Shown here: positions 19,062 to 27,286 of the stretch, one piece after another
How the letters are laid out: each line of letters opens with the position of its first letter
Numbering within the stretch: the stretch's first letter is position 1
Source: Micromonospora inyonensis
GTDB lineage: Bacteria > Actinomycetota > Actinomycetes > Mycobacteriales > Micromonosporaceae
Direction of reading: 5' to 3'
NCBI RefSeq assembly: GCF_900091415.1
Contig: NZ_FMHU01000001.1
Coordinates: 2,356,001-2,420,000 of the forward strand
DNA: 64,000 nt
Notes under the pieces: model-generated
What the model was told of the DNA's origin: nothing
What the model saw: only the letters and a program-made list of their open reading frames with translations
Databases searched by the model: none
Made by a program: the position numbers and the translations under genes

Positions 19062-20557
19062 GCACGGCCCCGGCGTTGTTCCCAATCGAGCGGTTATGTC
19101 CGTGTGGGGAACTGGACACGGGGCGAGTTGCAGGATGAGCGCGGCTCCTGATGATCTTTCGGGTGACTAGCCTCGAAGTTCATCGCTGGAGCCGCGCTCG
19201 TGACGTCATCTTCCCTGATCGACCCTGTTGTTGACCACCTCGCCGATCTGGCGTTGTGGGAAGCCGAACTCGCCGCGGTTTCGGCCGATCCGCTGCGGGT
19301 GGTGTCCCCGCTGGCGGCACGGCTGGCTCAGGTACCGGATCCGCGACGGCCGCGTGGGTTGCGCCATCCGCTGCTGGTGATCCTGGTCTTGACCGCGTGC
19401 GCCACCCTCGTGGTCGGTAACGACGGCCTGACCGCGATCCGGCAGTGGGCGGCCCGGACTCCGCAGGACGTGTTGCACCGCCTCGGCGCCCGCCGTAACC
19501 CACTGACCGGCCGCTATCTGGTGCCCAGCGAGCGCACCTTCCGGCGGGTCCTGGCCGCGGTCGACGGCGACGCTCTCGACGCGGCGACCTGCGGCTACAC
19601 GGCCGACGTGCTGCGTGGCGACGTCCCGGCCCCGCAGATCCCCACCGCCACCGACGAGCCCGCCGAGCGTGAACAGCGCCGCGCCGCGACGCGGGCGGTG
19701 ACCCACCCCGCACCGGCCGGGCTGCTGCCCGCGGTCGCGATCGACGGGAAACTGCTGCACGGCACCCGCACCGAGACCGGGCAGGTGTTCCTGGTCGCCG
19801 CGGTCACGCATGACCGGGCGGTGATCCTGGGCCAGCGCCAGGTCGCCGGCAAGCGCGGCGAGACCACCGTGACCGAAAATCTGCTCGCCCCGTTGGATGT
19901 GGCCGGCATGCTGCTCACCCTGGACGCCCTGCACACCACGAAGAAGACCGCCCGGCTGATCACCGGACCGTTGAACGCCCACTATCTGCTGATCTTGAAG
20001 GGGAATCAGCCGCTCGCCCTGCAGGCCGCCCAGGCGCTGCTGTCCGGCACCGACACAGTCTTCACCGGCAGCATGAACATCGACTCCGATCGCGGGCACG
20101 GACGCACCGAACGCCGCACGATCCGCGTCGCACCATGTGACGGCCGGCTGTTCCCCGGCGCCCGGCAAGTGTTCCGGCTCCGCCGTGACACCGGCGGACT
20201 CGACGGCGTGCGCACCAGCAAACAGATCATCTACGGCATCGTCAGCCTCGATGCCGAACAGGCCAGCCCGCAGCACCTCAACGCCTATGCGAGAGGACAC
20301 TGGTCTGTTGAAAATCGTCTGCATTGGATCCGAGACGTCACCTTCAGCGAGGACGATTCCCAACTCAGGACGAGTGCGGCGCCCCGCAACCTGGCCGCCA
20401 TGCGCAACCTGGCCATGAACACCTTCCGCCTCGCCGGGCGCGTCAACATCGCCCACGCCCGCCGCGACCTCCACGACCGCGCCGACGCCTTCGCCGCCTA
20501 CGGCATCTAGCAAACCACGATGAAAGCGGGCATAGAAGAACAACGCCGGGGCCGTGC
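19062..20557 (+). mobile_element. ISAs1-family element, copy 2, intact
   Basis: Inverted repeats of 20 bp begin GCACGGCCCCGGCGTTG and are flanked by the 8-bp duplication GAGGTCCC (19054-19061 and 20558-20565). It carries one full transposase gene. Confidence 0.88.
19200..20510 (+). CDS. ISAs1-family transposase
   Basis: The 436-residue protein has the N-terminal DDE-associated domain (LAQVPDPRRPRGLRHPL) and the catalytic domain (VAIDGKLLHGTR, LLTLDALHTTKKTA, SVENRLHWIRDVTFSEDDS). It is only distantly related to copy 1. The start at GTG 19200 is plausible and the gene appears intact. Confidence 0.9.
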   Translation: MTSSSLIDPVVDHLADLALWEAELAAVSADPLRVVSPLAARLAQVPDPRRPRGLRHPLLVILVLTACATLVVGNDGLTAIRQWAARTPQDVLHRLGARRNPLTGRYLVPSERTFRRVLAAVDGDALDAATCGYTADVLRGDVPAPQIPTATDEPAEREQRRAATRAVTHPAPAGLLPAVAIDGKLLHGTRTETGQVFLVAAVTHDRAVILGQRQVAGKRGETTVTENLLAPLDVAGMLLTLDALHTTKKTARLITGPLNAHYLLILKGNQPLALQAAQALLSGTDTVFTGSMNIDSDRGHGRTERRTIRVAPCDGRLFPGARQVFRLRRDTGGLDGVRTSKQIIYGIVSLDAEQASPQHLNAYARGHWSVENRLHWIRDVTFSEDDSQLRTSAAPRNLAAMRNLAMNTFRLAGRVNIAHARRDLHDRADAFAAYGI

Positions 20558-20930
20558 GAGGTCCCGGAGGACTCCCACACCCTCGGGGGCGCGGTCGGCG
20601 CCACGGTACCGCTGCTCGTGAGCCCCGACGGAAAGAAGGCGGTCTTCGACAGAAACGATCCGCAGATCAACGCGGTGGAAGTCGTCAAGAACCGCAAGAA
20701 GGCCGACGAGGAGCGCTTCCGCGCACAGCTCGGGAACTGAGCCCCTCCATCGTGACGGTGCTGGTCACGGGTTGTGTGGTGGGGCCGTCAACCGTGGCCA
20801 TGCCCGCATCCGAGCCGTCGGAGAACGTGCGGACGCCCCAACAGGGGGCACCCCTTCCTCGGGACCAACGTCCAGTCTCGGGGTGTCCACGACTCAGGGA
20901 GAAGTCCACACAGGTGGGCTGGGTTTCCCG

Positions 20931-21977
20931 TCAGGTTGTCGCCGTTGGCGGCGAGGTTTCGGCAGCGTACGGCTGCTGATCTTGTCGCGCACTTCGGTGT
21001 GGCGTCGTTGGATGCGTGTCTGGAGTTGCGGGCGGTACGGTCCCGGCCGTGGCCGATCGTGGCGATTGCCTACGAAGGAACGGCCCGAGTTCGGGCACCC
21101 CGGCCAGCAGACGGGCCGCGTCCGGAAACCGGTCGAGCAACTCCTGGACCAGCCGTGCACGCAGTCGGTCACGGCCCGACGGGTCGAGCAGTCGCTTCGC
21201 GTGCCAGGTGTGGTGGAACATCGCGTCGGGTTCGCCCCGGGTCCACTTTCCCGCACCGACGTCCCACGTCGAGGCGGTCAACGGCCGCATGGTCAGCCCG
21301 AGCCGGTCCGCCCAATACGCGACCAAGCGCTGTTCCGCAAAGGTCACGCGGGCCACCGGGTGAAGGTCGCCCGGCGCGGCGTTGTCCTCGGCGTAAGCCA
21401 GAGCGGACTCGGTGTACGCGTCGAGGTGCGCCTGACTACCGAAAGCCGCGAATGCCATGTTGCAGGCGGGCAGATCGTCTCGCCAGCCCGGAAATTGCAG
21501 GTTGTGGGGGTTGGTCAGGTCGGTGAACCTCGGATAGATCCGACGGTCCAAGGTCTCGTGGTGCGCGAAGACGAACTCGCGGTCTCCCGGCGGACGGATC
21601 GGTCCCCGTAGGAAGAAATCCAGGTCCAGGATCGCGACCGGTGCCGCGCTGTGCCGCAGTGCGACGATCTTCGGCAGTGAGAAGTACACGGTCGGAGAAA
21701 AACGGCTAGTGTCGATCCCGTCGACCTCGCTGGTCCTGATCGAGTCGTAGATGTCTGCCAGCCCGTGGTCGTGGAAGTAGCGCGCGGTCGACGTGTCGGC
21801 GTACAGCGTCACCGGACCGTGGAAACGGCGCCACGACAGCGCGCTGTGCACTGCCGTGACGATCTCCTCGATCGGCGGCATCCACCTGCCGGAAGCCCTG
21901 GCGACGGCGGTGTCGTCCTGCCGCGGAGCCGACCAGTAAGCATGAACCGCCGGCACTCGCCGAACATTCCCTGTCAT
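20931..21977 (-). CDS. Putative glycosyltransferase-like protein, paralogue 1, 3' end rearranged
   Basis: This protein of about 348 residues shares its whole architecture with the product at 38787-39719: an N-terminal AYWSAP, the FHGPVTLYAD segment, PKIVAL, the acidic DLDFFLRGPI that looks like a DxD metal site, FAHHET, a CNMAFAAFG segment and HHTWHAKR near the C terminus. I believe the family is catalogued as a domain of unknown function (perhaps DUF6734) and has a nucleotide-sugar transferase-like fold. ATG 21977 is chosen for the GGGGGA upstream. Homology to the paralogue stops at ELGPFLRR (about 21075); the last 45 or so codons read into unrelated sequence, so the natural C terminus has been replaced by rearrangement. 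Confidence 0.6.
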   Translation of the reverse strand: MTGNVRRVPAVHAYWSAPRQDDTAVARASGRWMPPIEEIVTAVHSALSWRRFHGPVTLYADTSTARYFHDHGLADIYDSIRTSEVDGIDTSRFSPTVYFSLPKIVALRHSAAPVAILDLDFFLRGPIRPPGDREFVFAHHETLDRRIYPRFTDLTNPHNLQFPGWRDDLPACNMAFAAFGSQAHLDAYTESALAYAEDNAAPGDLHPVARVTFAEQRLVAYWADRLGLTMRPLTASTWDVGAGKWTRGEPDAMFHHTWHAKRLLDPSGRDRLRARLVQELLDRFPDAARLLAGVPELGPFLRRQSPRSATAGTVPPATPDTHPTTPHRSARQDQQPYAAETSPPTATT

Positions 21978-22149
21978 CAACGTCCCCCGTCGTTGTCCGG
22001 TCTGCGAACTCGGCCGTCGATCGGCCCGCGCGATGGCCATCGGGCGTACACCCCACCGGCGCCGTGCAGCGTTCGTCAGGGCGCAGTCGACTGCCTCGCT
22101 GTCGCGCTTGGCATGCCGTGCACTCGGTCGGTGAGCAGGGGCTGGGCGT

Positions 22150-22340
22150 GACCGCGTAGCCGCCGAGGGCGGGGCACGTCCGCGCCGTATGGACCGTGCC
22201 GTCGACGTACGCCTCCGCTATGTCTCGCCCGGTCAGCCACGGACGGCGTCCAAGCCGTGGATCAGGCAGTCCGCGGCGATCCCACCGGACCGCTCCAAGT
22301 GTTCCGGCCGTGGTAGCTCGTGGTCGAATGCGGTAGCCCG
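22150..22340 (-). pseudogene. Gfo/Idh/MocA dehydrogenase remnant
   Basis: In two minus-strand frames this stretch reads SGGIAADCLIHGLDAV followed, after a frameshift, by RPWLTGRDIAEAYVDGT. It lines up with SGGIVRDCLIHDLDVV and PWMTGRDVSSVYAQGA of the intact dehydrogenase at 44497-45504. No other part of the gene survives recognisably. It is a decayed paralogue in the divergent position upstream of griI. Confidence 0.65.
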
Positions 22341-22468
22341 GACGGGTGAACAGCCGACGGAGTTCCCATGATCGATCATGTCCCGCAGCCGTGTACGGAC
22401 TCTCGCGTCGGCGCGTCACTCGGCTTCATACAGCCGACCGTATTGACGGCGGGTATTCGAGGCGCTGC

Positions 22469-22490
22469 GCCTGGCAGGTTCTTGCCAGGC
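22469..22490 (+). promoter_or_regulatory. Shared cluster operator, site A (best dyad)
   Basis: GCCTGGCA-GGTTCT-TGCCAGGC is a perfect 8-6-8 dyad. It lies 70-91 bp upstream of the GTG start of griI and is the most symmetrical member of the set, so it makes a good reference for searching further sites. Confidence 0.7.
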
Positions 22491-22559
22491 GGCACTGCCC
22501 CGGGCTCTCACCGCGCAAAAGTAGCCATCGACAGTGGATTCCAACGCCGGGGAGCAGAT

Positions 22560-23333
22560 GTGGTGGTAAACGGCCGGGAACGCCGGCTCCAAAGGCTGCT
22601 GCCGACCCGGTCCGGTCGGACCGTGCTCCTGCCGATCGACCAGCCGGTCACGCTGGGTCCGATACGTGGTCTCACCGACATCGACCAGGCACTGCCGGTC
22701 CTTCTTGAAGGCGCGCCGACAGCGGTGATCGCGCACCGGGGAGTTATTCGCCGGGTGCCCGTCGAGCTCAGCGAACGGATCGGCCTAGTGATGCACCTCT
22801 CCGTGGGAACCTCGTTGTCCGGCCGGGGGCATGTCAAGGTGCCGAGCAGCACTGTGGTCGAGGCGGTCCGGCTCGGTGCCGACGCCGTCTCCGTGCAGGT
22901 CACCTTCGGCGCCCCAGAAGAACTGACGATGCTGACGGAACTCGCGCGAGTCGTCGACGCCTGCGCGGAGTGGGGTATGCCAGTGCTCGCGATGACCTAC
23001 GTCCATGGCGTGGATCCGACTGCGGAACCCGCGAAGGTCGCGCACGCTGCGCGGGTCGCCGCCGAGTTGGGCAGCGACATCGTCAAGGTGCCGTGGACCG
23101 GGACCCCCGACTCTTTCGAAGAGGTGGTCACCGGTTGCTTCGCACCCGTCGTGGTCGCCGGGGGTGAGCAGGCGGACCAGTGGGAGGCGGTGCCATCGAT
23201 GGTCAAGGACGCCATGTCCGTCGGTGCCGCCGGCACATGTGTCGGACGCAACATCTTCCAACACCACGACCCAGGGCAGGCGTTGGCACAGCTGCGTGCC
23301 GCCGTCCACGACGGAAGCGGGGAGCATCGATGA
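22560..23333 (+). CDS. griI-like: 2-Amino-4,5-dihydroxy-6-oxo-7-(phosphooxy)heptanoate synthase, GriI type
   Basis: The 257-residue protein is a DhnA-type class I aldolase of the GriI family, which joins aspartate semialdehyde and dihydroxyacetone phosphate in the first step to 3-amino-4-hydroxybenzoate. Visible family motifs are LLPIDQPVTLGPI near the N terminus, MHLSVGTSLSG, SVQVTFG, DIVKVPWTG with the Schiff-base Lys, and VVVAGG at the phosphate site. I start at GTG 22560 with GGGGAG upstream, because homology begins there and the longer frame (from 22368) would include the operator. The stop overlaps griH as ATGA. The pairing with griH makes the assignment firm. Confidence 0.88.
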   Translation: MVVNGRERRLQRLLPTRSGRTVLLPIDQPVTLGPIRGLTDIDQALPVLLEGAPTAVIAHRGVIRRVPVELSERIGLVMHLSVGTSLSGRGHVKVPSSTVVEAVRLGADAVSVQVTFGAPEELTMLTELARVVDACAEWGMPVLAMTYVHGVDPTAEPAKVAHAARVAAELGSDIVKVPWTGTPDSFEEVVTGCFAPVVVAGGEQADQWEAVPSMVKDAMSVGAAGTCVGRNIFQHHDPGQALAQLRAAVHDGSGEHR

Positions 23334-24445
23334 CCGAGAGCCTGAAGAGCATTCCCGTCTGGTGCGATCTGCGTCACCTCGACGGCGATCTGCCCGCGCG
23401 ACTGACCCAGGTGCTCCATACGCCCGTCAGCGGTGTCCTGCTCCGCCCCGCCCAACTGCCGGCCGACCACTTGCCCGAACGGGTCCGGACGATGGTCATG
23501 GTCGACGAGACCGGGCAACTCGACGACCTGGACCCGGAGCGGCCACTGACCGTCGTAAGCGCCCCCGGCGTCACCCTCGGCCGTCTTCCCGGCCGGTGGT
23601 CGCGGGGTGTGTGGATCGACATCGACGACGCGGATGGGCTCCGGGACGCGGTGCGGACGCTGGACCTCGCCGACGTGGTCATGTTGAACTTCGCCGACGC
23701 CACCAACATCCCGCTGGAGTTGCTCATCGCCGAGGCCCAGTCCCGGCGCACGGTGGTGGTGAAGAACATCTCGTCCGCCAACGACGCCCTGGTCACCATG
23801 GGCGTACTCGAACACGGCCCGCACGCGGTGCTACTGCCGGTGTCCACCATCGCCGAGATCGACCAGTTGGCCCGGACGTTCGCCGAGCGACGCACGGACC
23901 GGTTGGAGCTGGTCGACGCCGAGGTGGTCGAGAGTCGCTCGATCGGTATGGGGATGCGGGGCTGCGTCGACGCCGCCGCGACGTTCGAAGAGAACGAGGG
24001 CATGCTCGTCGGCTCGACCTCCGCTGGTGCGCTGCTCGTCTGCGCGGAGGTCCACCACCTGCCGTACATGAACCTGCGGCCCTTTCGGGTCAACGCCGGC
24101 GGCGTGCATTCCTACGTGTGGGCCCCCAACGGACGAACGGCGTACATCACCGATCTGCGGGCTGGCGAAACGGCGCTCGCGGTCTCCACGAGCGGCACCG
24201 CGCGGCCGGTCGTGGTGGGTCGGATAAAGAACGAAGTACGACCCCTGAGGCTGCTGCGATGCCGAGTTGAGGACACATTCATCAATGCGATGGTGCAGGA
24301 CGACTGGCACGTCCGGCTCTTCGACGCCGATGGCAAGGTCCGCAACTGCACCGACATCAAGCCGGGAGACCGCCTGATGGCTCGGCTTGACACTCCAGGC
24401 AGACACGTCGGCATCTCCGTGTCCGAATCAATTTTGGAGCATTGA
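23330..24445 (+). CDS. griH-like: 3-Amino-4-hydroxybenzoate synthase, GriH type
   Basis: The 371-residue protein belongs to the archaeal-type dehydroquinate synthase II family; GriH converts the GriI product to 3-amino-4-hydroxybenzoic acid. The conserved block GMLVGSTSAGALLVCAE followed by RPFRVNAGGVHSYV is diagnostic, as is MGMRGCVD upstream. It is translationally coupled to griI (ATGA) and followed by an ACP gene one base after its stop. The aromatic acid is presumably loaded on that ACP and used as an acyl unit. Confidence 0.88.
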   Translation: MTESLKSIPVWCDLRHLDGDLPARLTQVLHTPVSGVLLRPAQLPADHLPERVRTMVMVDETGQLDDLDPERPLTVVSAPGVTLGRLPGRWSRGVWIDIDDADGLRDAVRTLDLADVVMLNFADATNIPLELLIAEAQSRRTVVVKNISSANDALVTMGVLEHGPHAVLLPVSTIAEIDQLARTFAERRTDRLELVDAEVVESRSIGMGMRGCVDAAATFEENEGMLVGSTSAGALLVCAEVHHLPYMNLRPFRVNAGGVHSYVWAPNGRTAYITDLRAGETALAVSTSGTARPVVVGRIKNEVRPLRLLRCRVEDTFINAMVQDDWHVRLFDADGKVRNCTDIKPGDRLMARLDTPGRHVGISVSESILEH

Positions 24446-24446
24446 C

Positions 24447-24695
24447 ATGTCGCAATCGAGTCCTCTCGACCGGCTGATCACCCTACTCACCGACCGCACC
24501 GACGCGTTCGCTCCGTCCGTCACCGCCGATCGACGCATCAGTGACCTCGGCATCGACTCGATCGACATGGCCTACATCCTGTCGACCTTCGAACGCGAAC
24601 ACGACGTCGATTTCGCCGACAGCGACTTCGACTACGAGAGGTACGAGACCGTCCGTGATCTGGCCGTCATGATCGAGGTCCGGCTTCGTGGGTGA
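24447..24695 (+). CDS. Acyl carrier protein
   Basis: The 82-residue protein has the phosphopantetheine site in LGIDSIDMAYI (Ser of DSID) and the acidic four-helix profile of ACPs. TTGGAGC precedes ATG 24447. Its end overlaps the btrH-like gene by 8 bp, so it is probably the donor for that acyltransferase, as BtrI is for BtrH in butirosin biosynthesis. Confidence 0.9.
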   Translation: MSQSSPLDRLITLLTDRTDAFAPSVTADRRISDLGIDSIDMAYILSTFEREHDVDFADSDFDYERYETVRDLAVMIEVRLRG

Positions 24696-25719
24696 GCTGG
24701 TCGTCCGCCCGGTATTCGAACCGGCCGCTTCCCTGGGCTGGCGGTCCGGACCCCTCGACGGGCTTAGCTGCCTACTGCGGTGCGTGGAGGCCGTCCTGCG
24801 GGCGCAGGGATTCAACCGGCACGAGGTGGCCCGAGCGCTCGCGCTGCCCGTCGACCTCACCGGCGGACGGCGATCGTCCGGCGCATACCGCAGTGGCCAC
24901 CTTCTCTGGCGAAACACCGCCGACGGTCGCAAGCACTGGTCAGAACTGACCGCTCTGGTCCGTGCCGGAACGCCGGTCATTCTGATGCCGGACCGTTACT
25001 ACTGGCCAGGGGACGAGTTCGAGGGACGACAACACTTCCTGGACCACATGGTATTGGTCGTTGCTGCGGACGACGATTGTCTGGTCGTGCTGGACACCAA
25101 CGCTCCGGCCAAGGGCCATTACACGCGGGTCGTCCCGGTCACGCCCGCTGTCGTACGCAGCGCCTGCCGTTTCGCCACCGCGCACTTCGAGCGGCCGGTC
25201 GACACCGCCGAGACGCTGCGGCTCACCCTGCTCGAGCCCACGGCACGCTGGCTGGTGGCCGACCTTCCCGCGGTGGCTGAGTTTGGCGAGGGGTGGCGGG
25301 TCGAGGGCATCACCGGGCCACTCGCCCGAGCTCTGCACGTGCTGGTTCTCGGCGAGCTTCAGCCCAATCTGTTCCTCACCGGCGCTGCCGTGGCGGAGGC
25401 GTTCCTGGCGGTGGCGGCTGCGGCCACGGCAGCCGCCGACCGCGCACAGTCGCTCGGCGAACTGCTGCTCGGGGCCCACCGCTACGCACCCGACGCCGAC
25501 GACGCCACGGTCTACCGGCCCGTTCTGGGAACGTACCTCGACACGGAGGCGGCCCTACGGAACCTCTGTGGCCTACTGCAGCGGGAGGTCGGCGAGGTGG
25601 ATGCCGCCCCGGTGGGACACGTCCGCGACGACCGGCTCCGCCAGCGGGTCATCAGGATGCAGGCATGGTGCTTCGCCGACGAGGTGGCCGCACCCGAGGC
25701 AACGGAGGAGACGACGTGA
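24688..25719 (+). CDS. BtrH-type acyl-ACP:amine acyltransferase, copy 1
   Basis: The 343-residue protein matches the BtrH_N/DUF4872 architecture. BtrH moves an acyl chain from an ACP thioester to an amine of an aminoglycoside. The nucleophile is probably Cys28 in DGLSCLLRC; a His in HFLDHMVLV and an Asp in VVLDTNAP fit the papain-like triad. The second half (from about residue 170) is the DUF4872 part. Coupling to the ACP gene suggests that it transfers 3-amino-4-hydroxybenzoyl, or a chain built on it, to an amino or hydroxy group of the cyclitol/sugar. The closest relative in the window is the N-terminal half of the fusion at 46038-48320. Acceptor and acyl group are inferred. Confidence 0.8.
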   Translation: MGELVVRPVFEPAASLGWRSGPLDGLSCLLRCVEAVLRAQGFNRHEVARALALPVDLTGGRRSSGAYRSGHLLWRNTADGRKHWSELTALVRAGTPVILMPDRYYWPGDEFEGRQHFLDHMVLVVAADDDCLVVLDTNAPAKGHYTRVVPVTPAVVRSACRFATAHFERPVDTAETLRLTLLEPTARWLVADLPAVAEFGEGWRVEGITGPLARALHVLVLGELQPNLFLTGAAVAEAFLAVAAAATAAADRAQSLGELLLGAHRYAPDADDATVYRPVLGTYLDTEAALRNLCGLLQREVGEVDAAPVGHVRDDRLRQRVIRMQAWCFADEVAAPEATEETT

Positions 25720-25892
25720 CGGACCTTGCATCAGGCCTGGTCGCATCTCGACGGCTGCCGAGCCGCGCTGCGGCGGGCATCGCGGACCTCGCCTGCGCTG
25801 GCCACGTTCCATCCTGGCGCCGTCTCGTCGACGAGGAGCGCCCGGTGTACGGCGAACCCGGCCGGGCGGCCTGGGGAGGCGGCCAGCCGTGA
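25716..25892 (+). CDS. 58-residue coupled microprotein of unknown function
   Basis: A GTG at 25716 overlaps the btrH stop as GTGA, and the TGA at 25890-25892 overlaps the GTG of the next gene, also as GTGA. Overlap at both ends is the usual pattern of genuine neighbours in this operon. The predicted peptide is basic and Trp-containing (VPSWRRLVDEERPVYGEPG) with no membrane segment or known domain. It could alternatively be only a spacer that keeps ribosomes moving between btrH and the ketosynthase gene. Confidence 0.55.
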   Translation: MTDLASGLVASRRLPSRAAAGIADLACAGHVPSWRRLVDEERPVYGEPGRAAWGGGQP

Positions 25893-27286
25893 CGGAGCGT
25901 GCGGACGCGGCCGCGCTGGTCCGCGAGGTACTCATGGGCCGAGTCTCCGGCATCGACGATCCCCGGCTGATCGCCGAGGACGAGCCGCTGGCCCTCCTGG
26001 GTGTCGACTCGGTGACGCTGATCTCCCTCGCGGCGGACCTGCAGCACCGCTACGGAGTCACCATCGAAGACGAGGTGGTCCTCGCCCCGAACGTGTCCAT
26101 TGCCTCACTTGCAGCCGCGCTGACCGGTCGACCGATCGAGGTTCCCGCAACGGACGAGATCATGGTGGTTGGGACGGGGGTGGTCGCGCCCACTGGGCGC
26201 AGCGTCGAAGAGCTGTGGGACGCGTTGCTCACCGAGCGCGCGCATCGGGTCGACGCGCCCTATCCGACGTCTCGCCGGTACCGAGTCGGGGCGGTGCCCG
26301 GAGCGCCATCGGACCGGCTGACCGCGCCGGACCGGCTCATGGAGCTCCTCGTCGCCGTCGCCGAACAGGCCCTGGTCGGTCTCGACGACACCGACCGGCG
26401 GACGGTCCACCTTGTGGTTGGCACGACCGACACCGGCGGCAACGCACTCGGCGACGCCCTCGACAGGAAACGTCCATGCGGGGATGCGCTGGTGGCCACC
26501 GTCGCCGACCGTGCGGCGCAGTCCCTGCGTGTCGGCGGCGGCGCCACCACCGTGGGCAGCGCGTCGGCCTCGGGGGCGGTGGCCCTGGGGCACGCCCAGG
26601 AGTTGCTGCGTGCGGGGGAGGCGGAGCAGGTGCTGGTGGTGGGTGTCGACTCCGTTTCGGCCAGCGCGTTCCACGGCCTAGCCGCGCTGCGTACGCTCGC
26701 CACCGACGGGTGCCGGCCGTTCAGTCGGGACCGCAAAGGGATCGGGGTGTCGGAGGCCGCGGCGGCCATCCTGCTGCGTGGCGGCGTAAGCCAGGCCGGG
26801 CCAGCCGGCGCCCCATCGGGCCGGCTGGCCGGGTACGGGGCGAGCAGCTGGACCACCAACTTGGTGGCTCCGGAGTCGGCCGGCATCGAGCTGGCGGTCC
26901 GCAGGGCACTCGCCGAGGCAGCCATCGACGTCACGGACGTAGCCTTCGTCAACACACACGGCCCAGGCACCCGACTGGGGGATACGGCGGAAATCCAGGC
27001 GTTGCGCTCGGTCTTCGGGGACCGACTGCCGCACACGCCCCTGAACAGCTCCAAGGGGCTGCTCTGGCACTGTCAGGGAGCAGCTGGCGTGATCGAGTCC
27101 CTCGTGTGCCTGCTCTGCCTGGAGCACGGCACGGTCACTCCCACCACCGCCGGCACCCCGCTGGACCCGGCCTGGTCCGAACTGGACATCGTCACGTCCC
27201 CGCGCGCCGTCACCGGCCGCTACGCGCTGTCGATCTCGTGTGGGCTCGGCGGCGTCAACACCGCGTTGATCTGGGAGGCCGCATGA
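25889..27286 (+). CDS. ACP-ketosynthase fusion with Cys-to-Ser active site
   Basis: The 465-residue protein starts with an ACP domain (residues about 1-85, phosphopantetheine Ser in LLGVDSVTLIS) followed by a thiolase-fold ketosynthase domain (about 92-465). The active-site motif reads GSASASGAV, so the nucleophile of the usual TACSSG is Ser226. The two catalytic His regions are kept in FVNTHGPGT and SSKGLLWHCQGAAG. Such a protein would not be expected to do normal Claisen condensation; decarboxylase, acyltransferase or dehydratase-like roles are possible. The reading frame is chosen from GTG 25889, which overlaps the microprotein stop. It pairs with the ketosynthase-like gene downstream. Confidence 0.75.
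   Translation: MTERADAAALVREVLMGRVSGIDDPRLIAEDEPLALLGVDSVTLISLAADLQHRYGVTIEDEVVLAPNVSIASLAAALTGRPIEVPATDEIMVVGTGVVAPTGRSVEELWDALLTERAHRVDAPYPTSRRYRVGAVPGAPSDRLTAPDRLMELLVAVAEQALVGLDDTDRRTVHLVVGTTDTGGNALGDALDRKRPCGDALVATVADRAAQSLRVGGGATTVGSASASGAVALGHAQELLRAGEAEQVLVVGVDSVSASAFHGLAALRTLATDGCRPFSRDRKGIGVSEAAAAILLRGGVSQAGPAGAPSGRLAGYGASSWTTNLVAPESAGIELAVRRALAEAAIDVTDVAFVNTHGPGTRLGDTAEIQALRSVFGDRLPHTPLNSSKGLLWHCQGAAGVIESLVCLLCLEHGTVTPTTAGTPLDPAWSELDIVTSPRAVTGRYALSISCGLGGVNTALIWEAA

Larger units (their letters stand above)
18972..20740 (+). pseudogene. 3' fragment of an unidentified gene, cut by IS256 and ISAs1
   Basis: A coding tail of about 88 residues is reconstructed by joining 18972-19061 to 20566-20740 after removing the ISAs1 element and one copy of GAGGTCCC; the frame runs QKTKLEVP-EDSHTLGG to a TGA at 20738-20740. 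The tail ends KADEERFRAQLGN and is rich in Lys and Glu. The 5' part was lost where the IS256 element begins. I recognise no family. Confidence 0.6.

Noticed and set aside
22368..22559. Upstream extension of the griI frame
   Set aside because: The added 64 residues lack homology and contain operator A; a GTG with GGGGAG stands where homology begins.
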